DNA from: Taeniopygia guttata
Lineage: Eukaryota; Chordata; Aves; Passeriformes; Estrildidae
Assembly: GCF_048771995.1 (NCBI RefSeq)
Contig: NC_133063.1
Span: 69,259,514-69,323,513, forward strand
DNA length: 64,000 nt
Direction: 5' to 3'
Part shown: piece after piece, positions 42,025-53,599 of the stretch
Position numbering within the stretch: position 1 is the stretch's first letter
Layout of the letters: every line of letters begins with the position of its first letter
Made by a program: the position numbers and the translations under genes
Notes under the pieces: model-generated
Told to the model about the DNA's origin: nothing
What the model saw: only the letters and a program-made list of their open reading frames with translations
Databases searched by the model: none

Positions 42025-43254
42025 CTGGCAGAGGCTGAGACAGGACTGAGCTTTGGCTGAGCCTGTGCCAGAGAGAGAAACAAAAAATTCCCAAGAGGAA
42101 AAAACGCAGTGGAGAAGCAGTCAGTGGAAGAAAACCATCTGGAGGAAACCCAAAACAGCACCAGCGACAGCAAGGAAAACACCAAGAAGGTTTGAATAAG
42201 GGAGAAAATCCTAGTGCTGATAGGGGGTTACATCACCCAGATGTCTGGGGTGGGGGAGGAAAGGGGATTTTGAGCCCCATCCAATGAACTCAAGAGGAGA
42301 AGTGATTTACCCAAAGGTCCCAGGATCTTTGTTTTGAATTTAAAGGTATTTTGCAATGGAGGGTCATGATGATTATTTAGTTCTCTTCTACCTGTAACAA
42401 TCCAGCCAGGGAATTTCAGTGAGAAACAGCACGGCTCCTGATTTTATCTCCATTTGGGTGATTTTATCACCTTTTTCTCACTTTTACTCATCACCCTGCT
42501 GCGTTAATCCGCTTATCTGCAGATTTGCTGAGGAAAAAACACATGGAAAAGAAGCAACCTGCTTGTTTTCAACTGTCACAGCATGGTTTATTCAATAATT
42601 TTGGGGCTTTATTACTCATGCCCGGGGACCTTTAGCATGGGCAATCCCTTGTTTGTGTGCAAAACCCTACACTGACTTCCAGAGGATGAATTTGAGGTCA
42701 TTTGGTGCCAGCTCTTATCTCTCCCATACATATTTTCTCCAAGGTCAATAGCAAACTTCTTCCCCTCTCATCAGATTTCTCTGGATGTGAGAAGTATGTA
42801 GCTTATCTCAATTTTAGGGACTTTCCTCACTCAAATAAATTTTGTCAGATTTGATTGATGAATGGTGGAGGCAGAGATGGACTTAGGATGGATAGATTCA
42901 GCCTTCAGCCAGCAAGAGGATAGGAGATTTGGGGGTATAAAAATATGTATAATGGAGATGGGTTCATCCCAATGTGCTCCTCATGTTCCCTTCATAGTCA
43001 TTAGGGAATTAATTTATTTAACCCCATCTCCAAGGGTGTTCCCATAAATGAATCAAGCTCTGTTGCAACTGTTGAACAAAAAAATAATTATATTTTCTTG
43101 AAGTACTTTGATTAAATGTGGTGGTTAAACACATTTTTTGACACAGAAAGGGGCAGAAGCTGAGATGTGACTCTTTGAAGGAAAAGGAATAGATTTTATC
43201 TTTTCTTTCTTTGTTCTGTGCCTCCAGTCAGGAAGAAAGGACTCTGAGGGTGCA

Positions 43255-44160
43255 ATGACTTTCTTCCTCAAACCACGACCATGCACGTGGGACCTTGCCC
43301 TGGACTACCACACAGCCAAACAGTTTGAAGGTAATCAGAAGTGACTAGAAAATACCAATTCCTTGTGTCTTCTGGCCTGAGATGTTCAATGGGGTTGGAC
43401 ATTCTCCAGCTCTAACTTCTGTCTCCCTAGGGCCTCTGTCTCCAACCTCCATCTCTTTGCTTTTCCCTCTCCAGCCTCAACTGGATATATATCCTCCATC
43501 TCCAACTTCCACTTCTTCACACTTGTATCTCTAGCCTCACCTTTCCTGTCCCTTTCTCTTTGGAAAGTCACCAGCGAAGGCATTTTGGGGGTCTGTTTTC
43601 TCTAGGCTTAAATTTGGCTTCTAATTCGTTCTCTGTTTTGCTTTTCAGTGGACGTAACGCTGGATCCAGCCACAGCGGGTCCAGAGGTGATCCTCTCTGA
43701 GGACCTCAAAGAAGCCACCTGGGGTAGACCTCAATGCCAGTGGCCTGAGGGTCCAGGCCGGTTCGACACAGATCCATGCATGCTGGGCAGCGAGGGCTTC
43801 ACCTCGGGCCGTCACTACTGGGAAGTGGAGGCCAATGGGCGCTTCTGGGCTGTGGGGGTGGCCCGTGAGTCAGTTCGCAGGAAAGGCCGAGTCCTCTTCA
43901 AGCCCAACACTGAAATTTGGGGCTTGCAGAAGTATGATGAGCTCTGCGTTGCCCTCACAGCTCCATCCAACACCTCCGTCCCACTCCTCAATGGGGAGAT
44001 TGGGGTCTACCTGGACTATGAGGTGGGACAGGTCTCTTTCTATGCTGTCAGCAGCCGCCAACGCATCTTCACTTTTCCCGTGGCCTCCTTCAGTGGGGAG
44101 AGGGTCTTCCCCTACTTCTGCGTGCTCCTCTCAACCATTAAACTGTCCCCCAAGGGCTGA
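43255..44160 (+). CDS. Short B30.2/SPRY-domain protein (about 195 aa, no RING, B-box or coiled coil)
   Basis: Coding exons 43255-43330 (in an exon starting at 43228 after CCTCCAG) and 43649-44160 join in frame. The first ATG gives MTFFLKPRPCTWDLALDY, then the large exon encodes a whole PRY-SPRY domain: VDVTLDPATAGPEVILSED (PRY), GRHYWEVEANGRFWAVGVAR, GEIGVYLDYEVGQVSFYAV, FPYFCVLL, ending LSPKG. All usual landmarks (LDP, WEVE, LDYE) are intact. An upstream exon at about 42,050-42,189 is in frame with 43228 but has no ATG, so it is read as 5' UTR; a longer N-terminus from an unseen exon is possible. SPRY domains bind protein targets, usually within TRIM or butyrophilin proteins; stand-alone versions are rarer. 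Lies between TRIM relics and lectin-like genes. Confidence 0.82.
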
Positions 44161-44688
44161 TGCCCTGGAAGGATCCTCCCAAAAGCTGGTTGCATCATGG
44201 TGGTTGGAAATGCTCGTTGATATTCCTCAACTCTTATTTTCCAAGTCTTGGAGTCATTTCTATCTCAGTTCGTGGTCCTGCCTCCATCTTAGATGTCTCT
44301 GTTTTGGGTTAGGCCCAGGGGGTTTTGAATCTGAGCTCAGCACAGCTCATCTGAAGTTGTTAAATCCATGCAAAGCTCATTAACAGGAGCTGAGCTTCCC
44401 TGAGCTTGTTTTAGCTAAGAACTTCTCTTTTTTTCTTCCAAATACAACTTCCTCTGAAGGTTCCTTTTGCTGACCTCAGTGCCTATGATTGTCTGGGCTT
44501 CCAGCACAAATTACAAATCTTAATTTTTGCAGGCTTTGTATTAATACCAGAAGCAATACCTCATATTAAAACTGATTTTATAGTCACAAGGTTGTGCTCA
44601 CACCCACTGCCCCTGTTCCTTTCCTCTGCTGTTCCCCATGCTTGAGATGTATTTCCAAGTACTTAGCATGTAAATATGTTCAGGATAG

Positions 44689-44694
44689 AATAAA
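44689..44694 (+). terminator. Poly(A) signal of the SPRY gene
   Basis: AATAAA 529 bases after the stop. It ends 244 bases before the stop codon of the oppositely oriented CLEC2-like gene, so the two genes converge tail to tail. Confidence 0.6.
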
Positions 44695-44937
44695 TTTCTT
44701 TTTCTCTAAGAAGTAGAAAGCATCTGCATTTGGGCCATCATCAAGTTGCCCCAAACCCAAAAAGAGCCCCAAGGGCTGCCCTGCCCCACCACCCTGCCCC
44801 CCCTGGATCCTCAAGAACTATCTCATGTGGATCCCCAAAGGCTGCCTTGTGCCAGAAACATCTTGTTGGCCCCTGGAAACCCCAATAACCCCTTGCCCAG
44901 GGATTTCCAAATCTTTTTGAGATGTTCTTTCATGTCC

Positions 44938-47900
44938 CTATGGTGCACCAGATATCTGGGAAGGAGAAGGTCTCCCTGCAGCACCCAAAGAGCTGACACA
45001 GAGGTTTGGAGGTCGTCTCATCCTGTTGCCCTTGCCTGAGCTCTGCAGCTCATGTTTATTACAAATCCAGCTCCTCTCAGTGCTGCAGTGGGAGGAGCTG
45101 AGCCCATTGTCATCCAGATAAGCACAGAGCCCACTACCATGGATCTGAAACCTGGAAGTACAGAGGACATAACCAATTTCAGATGGAGCGGCAGGAAAAA
45201 GGAGAAAAGTCACACGCAGGCTTCCCTCAGCTTCAGTTCTCAGGCTTCCTCATGGGCACCAACATGCCAAAATATCTATACATATACCTTTTATAGGAAT
45301 AGAACTAATTCAATATCAATATGCCAACACTGACACTGATCTATTTCTAATATGAAACCCAAAGATTTTCAAGAGAAAAACAAACTTAAAATAAAAATTC
45401 CAAACTTAGGATCTATTTCTAATATGAAACCCAAAGATTTTCAAGAGGAAAACAAACTTAAAATAAAAAATCCAAACTTAGGATTTTCTCACCAAATGCA
45501 CCACTCCCATCTTTTAGGTCAAAGGGGAAAACAAAGACCAGTTCCAGATGCAATGTTGCCCTTCCCAAACAATGTCCCATTGCTACCTCTGGATATACCT
45601 CAAGTACAAGAAGAAATGCACATTCTGCAACTGAGGAAACACCAACCAACAACATAATAGTGAAAAACATGGACTCACAGGTGAGATAGAGGTGAGCGGT
45701 TCACCCATTGCCACGGCTGCTCCTCATCCGCCCGCAAAAGGCCAATCCAATGCTCTGAGATGCCTTTGTATCTCATCACAAAGCTCTGAAAGAGAGGAAA
45801 AGGAAAGAGTTTTACCTTCTTGCAATCAAAAACCTCAATTTTACCAGTTGCTCATGCTGCTTTAGGGCTTCTTTGGGGCTTGAACATTTCAATCTGCTAC
45901 CAGAAAGTGCCATCTATAAACAGGGGTTTATTCCTACAGCAGCTGGGTTTGGTGAGGAATTCTAAGACACCTGTGATGACATACTCTCAAGGCCTTTTCC
46001 CTAACTTCTCACCCCAAATTTTTAACAAAGATCCTGGAAGAGCAGTCAAATAAACCAAAAGGTTTCAAATATACTGCTTTTTGGTTTTTTTACCCACACA
46101 GAGCAGGTCCTCATGTCTCCTTACCAAATCCTCCGCACTGTCCAGCATGGCCAAGGAAGCACCAAGTGCTGAGCAGTTGTCCTGGCTGGATGTCCAGTTC
46201 CCCTCAACCTCAGAAAAATAGTAGCATTTTCCTCTGTACCTGATCCAGTCAAAAGGACACTGAAAGCAGGGCTGGGGATGAGGCTGAAAAGCTTGCACTG
46301 TCATTAAAAATAGAACAATGTTAACAAGCAGCACCATCTCCTTGCTTCTCTGGCATGGACAGATCATCCTCCATCCCATGGCTTGCAAAAATCTTACATC
46401 TGCCTCCACTGTAGGCAAAGAGAAAAATTAAAATACCAGGAGAGATCCTGTGAAAAAATAATCTCAGATCATGGCCCAGCTTGTGATGTTGATCAAGAAA
46501 TACAGGTGCTGGACCTTCAAAGGAGGAAAACAGGGTGGCAGACTTAAAAAAACACATTTTAAAGAGGAGTTTCAGAGTAGCCCTATCCCTAAGCATGCCC
46601 TTGGATGTTGCTCTCTGACATTAATGCAAAAGTAGTGAAAATGACAGGAAAAAAGTCCTCTTATTCCTGCAGACTTCTTGACTTGATGGGACTCATGCAA
46701 ATATCTCCAAGCCCCTTCTCTGAAAACAATACTTCTGTGTGACTGTGCTCCTGAAATGGCTCTTCCTGTTGATTTTCTAAGGGTTTCTAGATGACATCAG
46801 CTCCCACACCATGGGGATGAGTTTGGTCTTCTGTAGAAAGACTGCTCTGAAACTTCCTTCTCCCAGAGAGAACAGCAGCTTGTGCGGGCTTTGTCTTCTC
46901 CAGGAACATGGAAATAAATGCAACACACAAATGCAACGACCTAAAATACCTCTGAGACATTACCTGTGAGACTAAAACTTTGACATTCACCTGCAAATGC
47001 GATGGCTGTGATGAACAAGCTTGTGAAAAGCACTGCCAGCATCACCTGGCAGGTGACACGTGCCTCTGGCTTCATCTCCATGCTGTGACCTGCAGGAGGA
47101 CAGAGGTTCAGTGCCTCTGCAAGGGCTCCCAGGGCAGCAACACACTACAGATCATGCCAAGATGATCAAGGGTTGGTCTTGTGCCAATGCCAGTGGACAT
47201 GGTGTCATTTTGGGTGAGAAATACCAAATAGCCTTCTTCACATGGAACAAAATTAGTTTGGTTTTTTTTTATGGGAGCTCTTTGGGGAACAGCTTCCTCC
47301 CCAGCTCCAGATGCAAACTCATGAAATGTACCATAATTAAAAATTTGCTTTAATTTCTGGGAGTTACCTCATTAAAGTGGAATTTTTTTCTTCACCTAAA
47401 CTAAGACACTTTGGGTCGTGGTGCCTCCATTTCTGTATCTTGTGATCTAGAATATGCACTTCACCATGAGCAAAGAAAATTCTGTTTCCTAGGGATTTTA
47501 TACAAAAATCTTAGTGTTTTCATCTAGTAGGACTTCCCCCATTTTTTGTTTAAGATTTTCCTTTTTTTGTTCCCATCATATTAATTAAATTTCATGGGGA
47601 AAACCCTCCTTTTCCCTCTTCTTCCTGGAAAAATATTAGAAAGTTAGTCAGAAGCCACATATTCCAAATATTAAAAAAATAAAAAAGTTATATTAAAAAG
47701 TGTAAAAATCAACAAATGAAAAATCAACAAAAAATTTGAATATTTGTGTGGGGGAAAATATGCCTAGAAGAATCAGTTACTCAAGAGCCTCAGGAAAGGT
47801 TAATGTTAAATTAGAGTAACTCATCATGGTCTGTTTAGAGCAAAAACTCTATCTGCTGAGTGACAAAAATTTTCCCTCAAGGGAAGTGCCAGAAAAAGCT

Positions 47901-48793
47901 TTTTCCCTCCTACAACCTTACTTCAGCTGGATTTTGTTCTCAAATTACAGAAGTATCAAAATAAAACCCAAACCCAGTGATTCTACAGTTCATTGACCTA
48001 CAGTTACCTGCCCGCTTGTTCCTTTCCATGCCCAAAACTCCAGAATAAATTCTCATTTCCTCCATTTTTTGGGTTCCACCTTTAAAGGTGCTCTTGCCTC
48101 ACCTGCCAAGCAAAGTTCCATCTATCAGAGGTGTCACAAAGGCTCTCCATGCTCAATTAAAACTTTGTCACCATTTAAAATTTTCTCCCTGCACCATATT
48201 TAAACTTTTCTCCCCAGCTGAAGTTTTCCTTCAAAATTAAAGTCTTGTCCCTGCAATTAAAATTTCCTCTCCCCCCAATTAGTTTTATCTGCCTAATTAT
48301 ACTTTTCTCAACTCAGTTAAAATTTCTCCCTGTAAGTCAGGTTTTTTCCCCACAATCAAACTTCCACCCCCAAATTAGTTTTCTCCACCAATTAAAATCT
48401 TCCCCTATAAAGTCTCATCAGGTAACATTTTCTACATTTTTTGCTGTAATCAAAGTTTTCTCCCTGCAAACTTTTCTCCTGATTAAAGTTTTTCCCCCAA
48501 TTAATATCTTCTCTCCTGAATTAATATTTTCTTTTCAGTTAATATTTTCTCTCCAAAATTAAGGCTTTCTCCTCTAAATTAAGGTTTTCTCTCCCCATTT
48601 AAAATAATCTCCCTCTATTAAAATCCCCTCAATTAGAATTTTCTCTTGTAATTAAAACTTCTTCCTGCAATTGAAATTCTCTCTTCCAGTCAAAATTTAA
48701 GACTACCTCCCCTCAGCCCCCAGGCCCATTTCAGACCCAGTCACCTGTGTCTGCTCTGTGGGAACAAGCCCAGGGCTGAGGCACAACCTGCTC
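44938..48793 (-). CDS. CLEC2/B-lec-like C-type lectin-like membrane protein
   Basis: Type II membrane protein of the CLEC2 (LLT1/CD69/B-lec) family, ligands for NKR-P1 receptors. Minus-strand exons: 48793-48745 (cytoplasmic EQVVPQPWACSHRADT), 47089-46991 (MEMKPEARVTCQVM, then signal anchor LAVLFTSLFITAIAFA), 46297-46125 (CPFDWIRYRGKCYYFSE, NWTSSQDNCSALGASL), 45785-45679 (SFVMRYKGISEHWIGL, PWQWV), 45151-44938 (GLCAYLDDNGLSSSHCSTER, SWICNKHEL, stop). All phases agree. CTLD cysteines are present and NWT is a sequon. The ATG at 47081-47079 is a possible start (194 aa). The upstream exon is in frame, and a further candidate exon at 49964-49918 also joins in phase, so the true start may lie beyond 49 kb. 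After KHEL about 35 residues follow that mammalian CLEC2D lacks. Confidence 0.88.
45338..45481 (+). repeat. 72-bp tandem duplication
   Basis: Two adjacent copies (from 45338 and 45410), starting GATCTATTTCTAATATG, nearly identical apart from a G/A change and a one-base indel in an A run. They lie in the last intron of the CLEC2-like gene. Confidence 0.9.
48130..48720. repeat. Degenerate tandem array, AATTAAA-TTTTCTCC type
   Basis: About 25 degenerate units of roughly 20-28 bases, each combining AATTAAA-like and TTTTCTCCC-like halves. Units vary in length and sequence, so the array is old. It ends a few bases before the 48745 exon border, within the CLEC2-like gene intron. Confidence 0.8.
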
Positions 48794-50330
48794 CTGTGAA
48801 GAGAAACAAAGTATTAAAAAAAGAAAAGTTGTTTTGGTTTATTTTATTGTTTTCTCAGGGATTTTCCTGTGCCTCCTTAAGGGCAATGCAGAAGGGGCTG
48901 CCTGCCCAGGGCCATCTGCCCACCCACTGAACCAGGGGTTCCCCTCCATCTCACCCACGTCACCTTCCTTTCCCATATGTCCGGATTTTTTTCTCAGCTA
49001 GGGAGATGGATTGTCCTAATATGCTTTTTTAAAGTGTGCAGTTGGAGGAAACACTGCTGGAGATCACTCTGTTCCAGAATGTCATGGCACCTCAGAACAG
49101 CCTTCAGGGATTCTACAAAGGAGAAGTACGGTTCCCTTCAGCCCATTTAATAAGTTTTTTTACTATAAGAATATTAAAAAAATAAGCATTCTTGCAATTA
49201 AGCTACCCAGCTGCAGGGTTTTTCCCTAAAACGTAATTTATTTTGTGTTTTTTAGGGGTTTTTGTAATCACTGGTCACACACCACTGGAGCAGCTGCCTT
49301 TGCAGAGGGCAGGAAGGCCGGCTGATAGCAGCTCACCACAAAAACTTTCTGAGACAAAGAAAAGGCTGCGGGGGAAAAAGAAACTAAAAATAAACATGAG
49401 AAAATAAAAATATAAAAATAAAAATTACATAAGCACAAATTTAAAATAAATGTATTTTTCCATGACCTAAAAATCTTAAAATAATTTCAGAATAAAATAA
49501 CACAGTGCTTTTCCTAGTGGGGCCTTTGGGTTCATCCTCTTACTTACCCTATTTCTGGCTGCTGGTATGTACTGGGGCAAATTTCTTCTTTTTTGTTTGC
49601 TTTTTTGGATGTCTGAGGAAAAAGCATCATTTTTACCTCTGTAAAAAGGTGTTGTTTTGGGATATTGTGGCACTGACTAAAACCTGGTATTCACACCAAA
49701 AAATCCTAAGAAAAGGGAGGGAAAAAGATCATTGTAGGCTGGAAATTGGTGGTTGTACCATGCAGTATTCGAAGAGTCCCAAACTTGGAGGAAACATAGG
49801 TCTAGTTGCTGTAAAAGGATACATCAGGAGTGGGAGAATCGGTGTGAAGGTGAGAAAGTCAAAATAAAGTAACAAAACAAAGATCATTAGCAGCCTGCAG
49901 GAAATCAAGGTTCTTACCTCTTCCTGGGCAGGAGCTGTGCAACCCTTGACTGCACTGGATCTCTCTGCCTCAGGATAAAACAGAGGATAAATATTGTGTC
50001 AAAACCAGCAGAATAAGTCATATGGAGCAATAGGCATTTCAAGTCACTCCCAACCTATATTTTGCAGAAAAAACACCAAATGTTACCTGTCTCCTCCCCA
50101 TTTGCCTGTGGTCACACTGTTCCAGCTCCTAACATGCTTCAACCGCACAGTCAAAAATCTTATTTAAAAGATTTTTGAAATGATTATTTATTAATTCTGC
50201 ATTCACAGATGTTTAGCACAACCACCAAACTCACAGATGTATCTGCACCTCCAGGTGTGCCACCTTTTCCTAGCTGCAGGACACCCATTCCCTCACCACC
50301 TTCTATTTACAAGGGAAGGGTGCAGAATAC

Positions 50331-50424
50331 ATACATACATATATACATACGTATGTATGTATGTATGTATGTATGTATATGTTTGTTTGTATGTATGTAT
50401 GCATGTGTATTTATATATATATGT
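50331..50424 (+). repeat. (ATAC)n/(GTAT)n microsatellite
   Basis: ATAC units pass into GTAT units, making an imperfect inverted simple repeat that could form a hairpin. It lies about 140 bases upstream of the NKR-P1-like start codon, in the shared upstream region. Confidence 0.9.
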
Positions 50425-50565
50425 ACAAAGAAAAAAGCAGATAAAAGCCCCAGCCAATAACATTTCCTGAAGCCAGATGCAGATATGAGTGCGTAGTTCA
50501 CAAGGCAAGGGGTTGTCCAAGGACAGTGTCACTTTTGGTCTGCTCCTGGGAGCTTCTGAGCAACC

Positions 50566-53340
50566 ATGGCTGGGGAAATAGTTTATGCTGATTTAAGGCA
50601 CCTTGGGGATGGTTCTTCTATTCAGAAGCATCACAGTAAGTCCTACTTGGGAGGGAAAAGTTTGTTTCAAATTTTGGGAAGATTTTTAGATTTGTTTACT
50701 TTAAGGTTTGCTTGCTTCTTCATCTCCATGTTGAGGTTTCCAAGATCATGGAGAACATTGTTGTGGGTTAAATATCTTCTAAGGTAGGATCCTGGCTTGA
50801 AAAGATGGGAAAGAGAAAGGAAGGGATGGGAGCACGTGACGGATATCTGGAAGACATATTGCTTCCAAGACTCTTCACCTGGGGGCCAAAATGGGTGCCA
50901 AGAAACCCAACAAGAGCCAAAACACCTGAATGGAAAGGAAAGCTGCTGAGATCCTGTCTGGAATCCTGGTGGAGATGAGAGCTGGAGTGACATTTGTCTC
51001 ACCAACTTCCAGCTCTACCTGGAACTCTAAATTAAGCCAATTTCAGATAGTCTCCCATCCCCCAAGCTGGGGAGTGCCCAAGGGTGCTCCTGAGGCTCCT
51101 GCAGCCCCTCCTCCACCTGAAAAACCACTCAATCTAGACCACATCAGTGGTGATTTACTTTTTTGGAGGAAGCAAAGAAGCTGTAAACTTCTGCTTAAAC
51201 TCACCAACTTGACAGAGGGGCTTTTTTTTTTTTTCCCCTCTATCCCCCAGGCTTTTTCATCTTTCATTTTATGAAGCAAATATGTCTCTTTCAGCACCTG
51301 CCTTGTGTCCATGGTGGCACAGGCTCCTTCTCATAGCCGGTGGGCTGGGGCAACTCATCCTGCTGGTCCTGGTGGTGGTGCTGAGTGTGTGGAGTGAGTA
51401 ACCAGCTCTTATCTACATCTCACACTTATCTACATCTCACAGCAACCAGGGAGGGGAAACTGGGGTTTATTTCAGCATTTCAGTCTTTGGAAGGGGCAAG
51501 GTTGTCCTGTAGACATGCAACATCACCCATCAAGAATAAACCCATTATGAGTAAACCTGGATTATACCCATAGCTATCAAACAAGGGTGATGAAAACAAA
51601 CCATGTTTCTCAGGCTGGCTTAAGAAACTGTATGAGAAAATGAAACCAAATTTTGTGGAGTTTGTTGTTTTTTCTCCAAATGGCTGCAGCTTCTTACCCC
51701 AGATTACTGTTCCAAGTTTTCCAGGGCTCCCCACAGCCAGTGGTGACAAGTGTTCCGCAGCTAGGCAGTGGGATCCACGGAAGGAACCAGGTGGAGCAGT
51801 GCATGTTTTCATCCCTGGTGCAGTATTTCTGCAAGCCCCAAGGAGACAGCCCCACAGCTAACCCCCCCTTCCCATCCGACTCTGCTGGGAGATGCTCAGG
51901 TGAGACCTTTGTGGGGGTCTTCTACTGCAACGAGAGAGACCCTTAGACCCTTGGAGTTGTGAGACCACAAGGGTTATTTGACAAAAGGAGTCTTTCAGGA
52001 AGAATCCTCTTCTCCATGCAATTTTTGCTGATTCCTCCTCCATGGATGAGCAGCATCAGCCCTAGGGAGGAAGTTCCTTGCCACTCTTCCTCCACCTCCA
52101 CCAGCCAATAATGTCTTTGTGGTCACCCAGCCTCAGTAACCTTCCTTCTCTCCAATGGCTAGCAAAACCACATAGATGTGAAAAACTCAGCAATGGGGAA
52201 AGACCTGGGGTGTGGGATGGAGAATCCCTCAGTACCTTCAGCTGGTGGCTGGGGAATAACCTGACAACCCTTTGGAGTGTCTCATGGCTTTTTCTCATCT
52301 TCAGCCTATGCTGGTTGCAAGCTGTGTCCCCAGGACTGGCAGCTCCATGGGGAAAGATGCTACTGGCTTTCTGAGGAATTGGGAAACTGGACTCAAGGTA
52401 TGAGAAGCTGTGAGAACCAGGACTCCCAGCTAGTGGTGCTCCAGGACAAGAAAGAAAAGGTAAATAGGGAGAAGAAGGCTTAAAAAGGACACAAAAATCC
52501 TGATTTTTAGGTGGGCAGGGAAGAAAAAAGTGCCTGTCAACAGGAGGGTTTGGGGGAAATTCATGTCTCAGTGAATTTAGGAGTCAGATTTACTTTGTGA
52601 AATTTATTGCCATGAAGCCCGCCAGAGAGAGATCTCAGGAGCAACTGGTCACTTCTATTTTCCAGGAGCACATCAAGACTGTTACAGGCAAGAGCCCACC
52701 ACCAGTGTGGATTGGATTAAGGTCACATCAGAAGGCCTGGAGATGGGTAGATGACACACCTTTCAACCCCAAAATGTGAGCGTATCCACAGTTTGTTGGT
52801 ATAAACAGCAGCTTTGCTCCGTTTCAGACCCAGTTCATGTCCTGACCAGTCTCTCCAAGATGCTGGAGTTTATGCAGTGTCTCATATTCCTCCCAGCAAA
52901 GCTCTGTAGAACAAAGGTTGGGGAACTGTACCAGAGCTCAGTAATAACCCCACAGCTCCCACCAGACCCATGCAATAACATGGCTTTTTATGCTCCACAC
53001 ATGCTCCTTGCAGATCTTACTGCAGGTACAGCAACTCTCCTCAAATCTGGTCACCCTCCAGCAAGAAATGATGCGTGCATGGTGAGACAGTGGGGGCAGA
53101 AAAGGGCAGAACAACCCAAACCCATCTCTCCCCTTCTGCAAGATTTGGAGAGTTTCCTCCTCTTCAGCAACACAATTTTTGTTTTACAGGCTTGGCACCT
53201 CTCTGCACAAGATGGATGAAGGGTGTGGGACACTGAGAGCCAAGGACTTTGAAGTTAATAGATGTGATGCTGAACTCAAGTGGGTTTGCAAAAAAAAGCC
53301 TTTCCTGCTCTGCTCTGCAACAGCAGAAGATGGAGAATAA
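50566..53340 (+). CDS. NKR-P1/B-NK-like inhibitory C-type lectin-like receptor (complete, about 264 aa)
   Basis: Type II NK-cell receptor of the KLRB1/B-NK kind. Exons 50566-50635, 51295-51393, 51690-51899, 52305-52459, 52666-52775, 53190-53340 total 795 bases in frame. The cytoplasmic tail MAGEIVYADLRHLGDGSS has an ITIM-like IVYADL. A membrane anchor follows (LLLIAGGLGQLILLVLVVVL) without a charged residue inside it, which argues against adaptor pairing. The stalk exon is open over all 210 bases, contains EQCMFSSLVQYFCKP, and is joined because frame and phase fit; skipping it also keeps phase, so an isoform is possible. The CTLD has the expected cysteines: CKLCPQDWQLHGERCYWL, GMRSCENQDSQL, VWIGLRSHQKAWRWV, GCGTLRAKDFEVNRCDAEL, KWVCKKK. 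It is divergently paired with the CLEC2-like gene, as B-NK and B-lec are in chicken. Inhibitory recognition of a CLEC2 ligand is inferred. Confidence 0.88.
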
Positions 53341-53556
53341 GTGATGCCTCCTTCTGCCTCGTCCCAAAATGCCCAAGACACTTGCTGCCAATATTTGGGG
53401 TAAAATAGCCCCATCCTCACAGTTACAGCTTTGCAGGAGATTTCAGGGTTTGCAAATCCTCTTCCTGTGAGGATCAAGACCAGTTTTGGGGTCACAGATG
53501 AACCTCTGAGCTGGAGAATCAGCCCTCGGGCACAGTGTTGATAGAGTTGTGGCATC

Positions 53557-53562
53557 AATAAA
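53557..53562 (+). terminator. Poly(A) signal of the NKR-P1-like gene
   Basis: AATAAA 217 bases after the stop codon. After this point the DNA turns AT-rich. Confidence 0.65.
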
Positions 53563-53599
53563 AGCTTATCAAACCGATTTGTTTCAATTTATTGAAATA

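Noticed and set aside
49020-49140. Plus-strand stretch reading LEETLLEITLFQNVMAPQ, considered as a coiled-coil exon
   Set aside because: Short, no convincing splice donor, and no partner exons on that strand.
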